NCBI RefSeq assembly: GCF_006352475.1
Contig: NZ_VCMZ01000001.1
Coordinates: 2,914,001 to 2,978,000, forward strand
Direction: 5' to 3'
Length of the DNA: 64,000 nucleotides
From: Acinetobacter pullicarnis
Lineage (GTDB): Bacteria; Pseudomonadota; Gammaproteobacteria; Pseudomonadales; Moraxellaceae
A program made the translations under genes and the position numbers. The notes below the pieces were generated by a model. It worked only from the letters and a program-made list of their open reading frames with translations. It made no database searches and was not told where the DNA came from. Shown here piece after piece: positions 60,572 to 64,000 of this stretch. The stretch's first letter is position 1; every line of letters begins with the position of its first letter.

Positions 60572-60600
60572 TTGACAAAAAATTGTAAAACCATTAAAGT
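60572..60600 (+). promoter_or_regulatory. Sigma70 promoter for tRNA-Gln copy 4 and prs
   Basis: Consensus TTGACA at 60572-60577 and TAAAGT at 60595-60600, 17 bases apart, followed by a GC-containing discriminator (TCTGCCGC) typical of stable-RNA promoters. Confidence 0.7.
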
Positions 60601-60611
60601 TCTGCCGCATT

Positions 60612-60686
60612 AGGGGCGTCGCCAAGTGGTAAGGCACCGGGTTTTGATCTCGGCATCCGTTGGTTCGAATCCAGCCGCCCCTGCCA
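60612..60686 (+). tRNA. tRNA-Gln (UUG), copy 4
   Basis: Fourth identical copy. It lies 35 bases before the prs start, behind its own promoter, so the prs mRNA would have the tRNA as its leader until processed. Confidence 0.96.
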
Positions 60687-60721
60687 TTTCATTTAAACAT
60701 GCCAACCGCCAAGGGTGCTTC

Positions 60722-61675
60722 ATGCCCAATCTTGTCGTTTTTAGTGGAACAGCTCATCCACAATTCGCTCAAAAAGTCGTAAGCCACTTACACATCCCTC
60801 TTGGGGCTGCATCAGTAGGTTGTTTTTCTGACGGTGAAATTACTGTCGAAATTTCTGAAAATGTACGTGGTAAAGACGTCTTTGTAGTTCAGCCAACATG
60901 TGCTCCAACCAATGATAACCTCATGGAAATCTTGGTCATGGCAGATGCTTTACGCCGCGCAAGCGCTGGTCGTATTACGGCAGTCATCCCCTATTTTGGT
61001 TACGCACGTCAAGATCGTCGTCCACGCTCAACGCGTGTACCGATTACGGCCAAAGTGGTTGCAGATATGCTTACCACCGTTGGTATTGACCGTGTCGTTA
61101 TGATTGATCTGCACGCAGATCAAATCCAAGGCTTCTTCGATATTCCAGTCGATAACATTTACGGTACACCTGTTTTACTTGCTGACCTTCGTCAACAACA
61201 ACATCACAATCTAATGGTGGTTTCACCTGACGTTGGTGGTGTGGTTCGTGCACGTGCAGTCGCAAAACAAATGGGCGATATCGATCTTGCGATCATTGAT
61301 AAACGTCGTCAAAAAGCAAATGAATCACAAGTGATGCATTTGATTGGTGATGTGAAAGATCGCGACTGTGTCATTGTTGACGATATGGTCGACACTGCGG
61401 GTACGCTATGTAAAGCTGCGGATGCACTAAAAACTTTTGGTGCTCGCCGTGTTGTTGCTTATGCAACGCACCCTGTACTTTCTGGTAAAGCACTTGAGAA
61501 CTTGAAAAACTCAGTTATCGACGAACTGGTTGTGACTGATACAATTCCACTTTCTCAAGAAGCATTAGAACTTGGTAAGATTCGCCAAGTTTCTGTAGCA
61601 AGTATGGTTGCAGAAACAATTCGTCGTATTAATAACGAAGAATCAATTAGCGCAATGTTTGATAGTTATCTATAA
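60722..61675 (+). CDS. prs: Ribose-phosphate pyrophosphokinase
   Basis: Makes PRPP from ribose 5-phosphate and ATP, for nucleotides, His, Trp and NAD. The 317-residue protein begins [20 protein letters not shown], has [60 protein letters not shown] and the PRPP loop [13 protein letters not shown]. The true start is the ATG at 60722; the longer frame reads back through the tRNA. Prs at the end of lolB-ispE is a conserved order. Confidence 0.97.
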   Translation: MPNLVVFSGTAHPQFAQKVVSHLHIPLGAASVGCFSDGEITVEISENVRGKDVFVVQPTCAPTNDNLMEILVMADALRRASAGRITAVIPYFGYARQDRRPRSTRVPITAKVVADMLTTVGIDRVVMIDLHADQIQGFFDIPVDNIYGTPVLLADLRQQQHHNLMVVSPDVGGVVRARAVAKQMGDIDLAIIDKRRQKANESQVMHLIGDVKDRDCVIVDDMVDTAGTLCKAADALKTFGARRVVAYATHPVLSGKALENLKNSVIDELVVTDTIPLSQEALELGKIRQVSVASMVAETIRRINNEESISAMFDSYL

Positions 61676-61693
61676 AATAACGCGCAATTTTTT

Positions 61694-61720
61694 AAGCCCG
61701 ATCCCTATGGTTCGGGCTTT
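61694..61720 (+). terminator. Weak terminator after prs
   Basis: AAGCCCGA-TCCCTATGGT-TCGGGCTT with a short T-run. Confidence 0.65.
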
Positions 61721-61776
61721 ATCTCACTAAACTGGTCGTAAGTTTAGTTCATTGAACATTAATGAGGATTTATCTC

Positions 61777-62073
61777 ATGGCACAATTTACATTAAATGCG
61801 CAAGCACGCGCTGAAGACAAACAAGGGAAAGGTTCGAGCCGCCGCCTTCGTCGCGAATCTCTTGTTCCTGCAATCATTTACGGTGGCGAAGATGCACCTG
61901 TAACAGTAACATTAGAACTTCGTGAGCTTGTTAAAGCTTTAGAAGACAACGCTTTCTTTGAAGAAGTTGTCGCAATCAAAGTTGGTGATAAAGTTGAAAA
62001 CGTTAAAATTCAAGCGTTACAACGTCACCCAGCGAAAAACACACCAATGCACGCTGACTTTAAACGCGCTTAA
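61777..62073 (+). CDS. rplY: Ribosomal protein bL25
   Basis: Binds 5S rRNA in the large subunit. The 98-residue product is the short form (no C-terminal CTC domain), similar to E. coli (94). It shows [19 protein letters not shown], the basic patch that binds RNA, and [20 protein letters not shown] near the C-terminus. GAGG lies 9 bases before the ATG at 61777; an earlier ATG at 61762 overlaps this site and is unlikely. It is followed by pth, 22 bases later. Confidence 0.95.
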   Translation: MAQFTLNAQARAEDKQGKGSSRRLRRESLVPAIIYGGEDAPVTVTLELRELVKALEDNAFFEEVVAIKVGDKVENVKIQALQRHPAKNTPMHADFKRA

Positions 62074-62095
62074 GTGCTGATTTAAAGGCATATTG

Positions 62096-62674
62096 GTGTC
62101 GAATATTTCGCTCCTGATCGGTTTGGGTAATCCTGGAAAGGAATATGCCCAAACCCGTCATAATGCAGGCTTTTGGTTCATTGAACAGCTTGCCGATCAA
62201 TATAATATCCAACTCAAAGCAGATCCAAAATTTCATGCCTATAGTGGCCGTGGAACCATTGAAGGCCATGACGTGCGCCTACTGCTACCGACCACTTTTA
62301 TGAACCGTTCTGGTCAAAGTGTTGTCCCCTTCGCAAAATTTTATCAAATTCAACCTGAATCGATCTTGATTGCCCATGATGAACTGGATATGAATCCAGG
62401 CATTATTCGCCTAAAAACTGGCGGTGGTCATGGTGGACACAATGGTTTAAAAGATATCGTGCCACATATTGGCCCAAATTTTCATCGTTTACGTATTGGT
62501 ATTGGTCACCCAGGTCATAAAGACCAAGTGTCTGGTCATGTTTTAGGCAAAGCGCCAAGCAGCGAACAAACATTGATGGATGATGCGATTTACCATGCAA
62601 AATCACGTATTAAACTGTTACTCGACGGCGAAGTTCAACAGGCGATGAATCAAATTAATGCACATAAGCCTTAA
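62096..62674 (+). CDS. pth: Peptidyl-tRNA hydrolase
   Basis: Frees tRNA from prematurely released peptidyl-tRNA. The 192 residues show [20 protein letters not shown] with the catalytic His, [32 protein letters not shown] and [10 protein letters not shown]. It starts with GTG at 62096, with AAAGG 7 bases upstream (a TTG at 62093 is also in frame). It follows rplY by 22 bases, the same pair as in Pseudomonas, so co-expression with ribosomal protein is likely. Confidence 0.96.
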   Translation: MSNISLLIGLGNPGKEYAQTRHNAGFWFIEQLADQYNIQLKADPKFHAYSGRGTIEGHDVRLLLPTTFMNRSGQSVVPFAKFYQIQPESILIAHDELDMNPGIIRLKTGGGHGGHNGLKDIVPHIGPNFHRLRIGIGHPGHKDQVSGHVLGKAPSSEQTLMDDAIYHAKSRIKLLLDGEVQQAMNQINAHKP

Positions 62675-62840
62675 TTACACCGACTGACGCTTCATTTCAT
62701 ATTGTCATAAATTCCTTGCCATATCATGTCATTAAGTGGCAAAATTTGGCCGTGAATAAATCACTGAGTCCTTATGTTGGTGGTCACGATAAGATCGCCA
62801 CAAAAGATCAGCACCAAGATTAACTTAGGAGACGCGAATC

Positions 62841-63221
62841 ATGCTATCTCGTTTATTAAAATGTAAAATTCATCGCGCAGTCGTCAGCCATGCAGAACTT
62901 CATTATGAAGGATCATGTGCGATTGACGGTACATTAATGGATTTAGCAGGTATTCGTGAATACGAAGAAATTCATGTTTGGAATGTCACCAATGGTAAGC
63001 GTTTCACCACCTATGCGATTCGTGGTGAAAATGACTCTGGAATTATCTCCGTCAATGGTGGTGCAGCGCATCAAGCCGATGTTGGTGATTTAGTGATTAT
63101 TGCCACTTTTGGTGACTTTACAGAAGCCGAAGCAGATGCACATCAACCACGTTTGGTTTATGCCAACCCAGACAACACGGTTAATCACACCGCAAACTGT
63201 ATTCCAGTCCAAATTGCTTAA
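62841..63221 (+). CDS. panD: Aspartate 1-decarboxylase proenzyme
   Basis: Makes beta-alanine for pantothenate. The 126-residue proenzyme cuts itself between Gly24 and Ser25 (YEGSCAIDG), leaving a pyruvoyl cofactor on the new N-terminus; [17 protein letters not shown] and [12 protein letters not shown] are the other conserved parts. Length equals that of E. coli PanD (126). GGAG is 10 bases before the ATG. Transcribed alone; a terminator hairpin follows. With coaD in this window it covers two steps of coenzyme A supply. Confidence 0.97.
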   Translation: MLSRLLKCKIHRAVVSHAELHYEGSCAIDGTLMDLAGIREYEEIHVWNVTNGKRFTTYAIRGENDSGIISVNGGAAHQADVGDLVIIATFGDFTEAEADAHQPRLVYANPDNTVNHTANCIPVQIA

Positions 63222-63243
63222 AGCAGTCTCTGAACGGAATATC

Positions 63244-63267
63244 AAAAGCCCCTCGTGGGCTTTTCTT
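63244..63267 (+). terminator. Terminator of panD
   Basis: AAAAGCCC-CTCGT-GGGCTTTT followed by CTTGTC, 22 bases after the stop. Confidence 0.8.
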
Positions 63268-63450
63268 GTCTTTGTAGATTACGACTTGCTCAAGATAAAG
63301 CACTACTATTAACGTGAACTGTATAAAAACCATTCAACTAAGGTTACGTTTCATAGGCGTTAAATAGAGATTTCGCCTTCAGACTAGATTGTGATCAAAA
63401 ATCATCCTATGCTTGTGGATTGTCTTATTTTTTCCTTTTAAGGGACTCCC

Positions 63451-63831
63451 ATGAAAAAAACAACTCAACTTATTTTCGCTATTTCTGTTGCTTCTACTTT
63501 TACACTGCTTTCAAATACAGCCACTGCTGCCGCATTAGATTGTGCTGCCAAAAAAGCAGAGATTGAAACTCAACTCAGCTATGCAAAACAGTATGGTAAT
63601 AGTTATCGTATCCACGGTCTTGAAAGCGCACTGGCTAAAAACAGCCAATACTGTAATGATGCTGAGCTTCGCCAAAAACATGCAAAAAAAGTGGCTGAAA
63701 AACAACAGAAAGTGACTGAGCGTGAAAATGATCTCGCACGTGCCAAGCAACAAGGTGATGCCAAAAAAATTGAAAAGCAACAACGAAAACTTCAAAAAGC
63801 AATTGCTGAGTTAAACGAAGTAAAAGCTTAA
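63451..63831 (+). CDS. DUF1090 (YqjC-like) periplasmic protein
   Basis: 126-residue exported protein: signal MKKTTQLIFAISVASTFTLL ending around TATAA, then a mature helical chain with two Cys (LDCAAKKAEIETQLSYAKQY and SQYCNDAEL) that could form a disulfide, and a strongly charged coiled coil (AKKVAEKQQKVTERENDLAR). This is the form of DUF1090, including E. coli YqjC. Role unknown. GGGA is 7 bases before the ATG. A terminator hairpin follows. Confidence 0.88.
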   Translation: MKKTTQLIFAISVASTFTLLSNTATAAALDCAAKKAEIETQLSYAKQYGNSYRIHGLESALAKNSQYCNDAELRQKHAKKVAEKQQKVTERENDLARAKQQGDAKKIEKQQRKLQKAIAELNEVKA

Positions 63832-63894
63832 GTCGATATTAAAGAGGCTGATGAAAAGTAGCCTCATCTTTATTGGCTTTAAACGCTGTAAAAG

Positions 63895-63926
63895 AAAATG
63901 CCCTCTGCGATGCAAGGGGCATTTTT
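63895..63926 (+). terminator. Terminator after the DUF1090 gene
   Basis: AAAATGCCC..GGGCATTTTT hairpin, 64 bases after the stop; a smaller stem GAGGCT/AGCCTC lies at 63844-63866 before it. Confidence 0.75.
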
Positions 63927-64000
63927 CATTGCAAAAATGATTATTTTTTATGATGCTAATCAATCAAATCCCAATAAATTCAAGTAAATGCTGATTTATT

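Noticed and set aside
60202..60686. Four repeated units of about 75 bp, considered as a CRISPR or repeat array.
   Set aside because: Each unit folds as a tRNA-Gln cloverleaf with CCA; spacers vary in length from 39 to 91 bp.
60626..60721. N-terminal extension of Prs read back through tRNA-Gln copy 4.
   Set aside because: The tRNA is certain, and Prs proteins begin at the ATG at 60722.

Overview
The window is a stretch of chromosome from a gammaproteobacterium, almost certainly an Acinetobacter species. The base composition is moderately AT-rich, and gene orders are of the Moraxellaceae/Pseudomonas type: ygfB-pepP-ubiH-ubiI, zapA-6S RNA, gltA divergent from sdhCDAB-sucAB-lpd-sucCD, and hemA divergent from TPR-lolB-ispE-tRNA-Gln-prs-rplY-pth. 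The species cannot be fixed from what I can see. No insertion sequence, prophage, CRISPR array, toxin-antitoxin pair or conjugative module is visible. This is mainly core housekeeping DNA with a few lineage-specific patches.

Layout, left to right. 1-5.5 kb: the ubiquinone hydroxylase genes ubiI (cut by the window edge) and ubiH with pepP and ygfB on the minus strand; divergently, a coiled-coil protein and the FtsZ-ring factor zapA. 5.6-5.8 kb: 6S RNA with its own promoter. 5.9-12.8 kb: an accessory catabolic patch that lies between 6S RNA and fau, genes that are usually neighbours. It holds an unusual methylenetetrahydrofolate reductase with a cysteine-rich tail, the decayed 3' end of a tannase/feruloyl esterase gene, a porin, a carnitine/3-hydroxyacyl-CoA dehydrogenase-like gene, a 3-hydroxybutyrate dehydrogenase and a GntP permease. 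13.5-22.6 kb: fau, lon, a candidate small RNA, rlmH, a DODA-type dioxygenase, a META/DUF4377 lipoprotein, gdhA, an orphan rnfB and nth. 22.6-29.3 kb: a small membrane protein, adk, a DUF445 membrane protein, mrdA (PBP2), rsmD, an Asp/Arg/Asn/His-rich lipoprotein and a frameshifted outer-membrane-like gene.

29.4-43.5 kb is the TCA-cycle block: sucCD, lpd, sucB, sucA, sdhBADC on the minus strand and gltA divergent on the plus strand, separated by a 1.1 kb control region with a perfect 12-bp inverted repeat. Terminators split the block into sdhCDAB, sucAB-lpd and sucCD units.

43.6-49.8 kb: a small HExxH protein, nadE with an overlapping unknown gene, two tRNA-Met(CAU) genes each with its own terminator, RNase P RNA, a YfhL-type ferredoxin, coaD and smpB. 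49.9-53.5 kb: a flavodoxin-like protein, pgeF, rluD and, divergently, bamD with an unusual C-terminal extension. 53.6-64 kb: dnaG, hemA, a TPR protein in the position of Pseudomonas lbcA, lolB, ispE, four identical tRNA-Gln(UUG) genes, prs, rplY, pth, panD and a DUF1090 periplasmic protein.

I looked for a previously undescribed system and did not find a convincing multi-gene one. The most worthwhile leads are the accessory patch between 6S RNA and fau, the candidate sRNA after lon, the BamD C-terminal repeat, the LbcA-like TPR protein without a lipobox, the lone RnfB, the gltA-upstream palindrome and the homopolymer frameshift near 28.85 kb.
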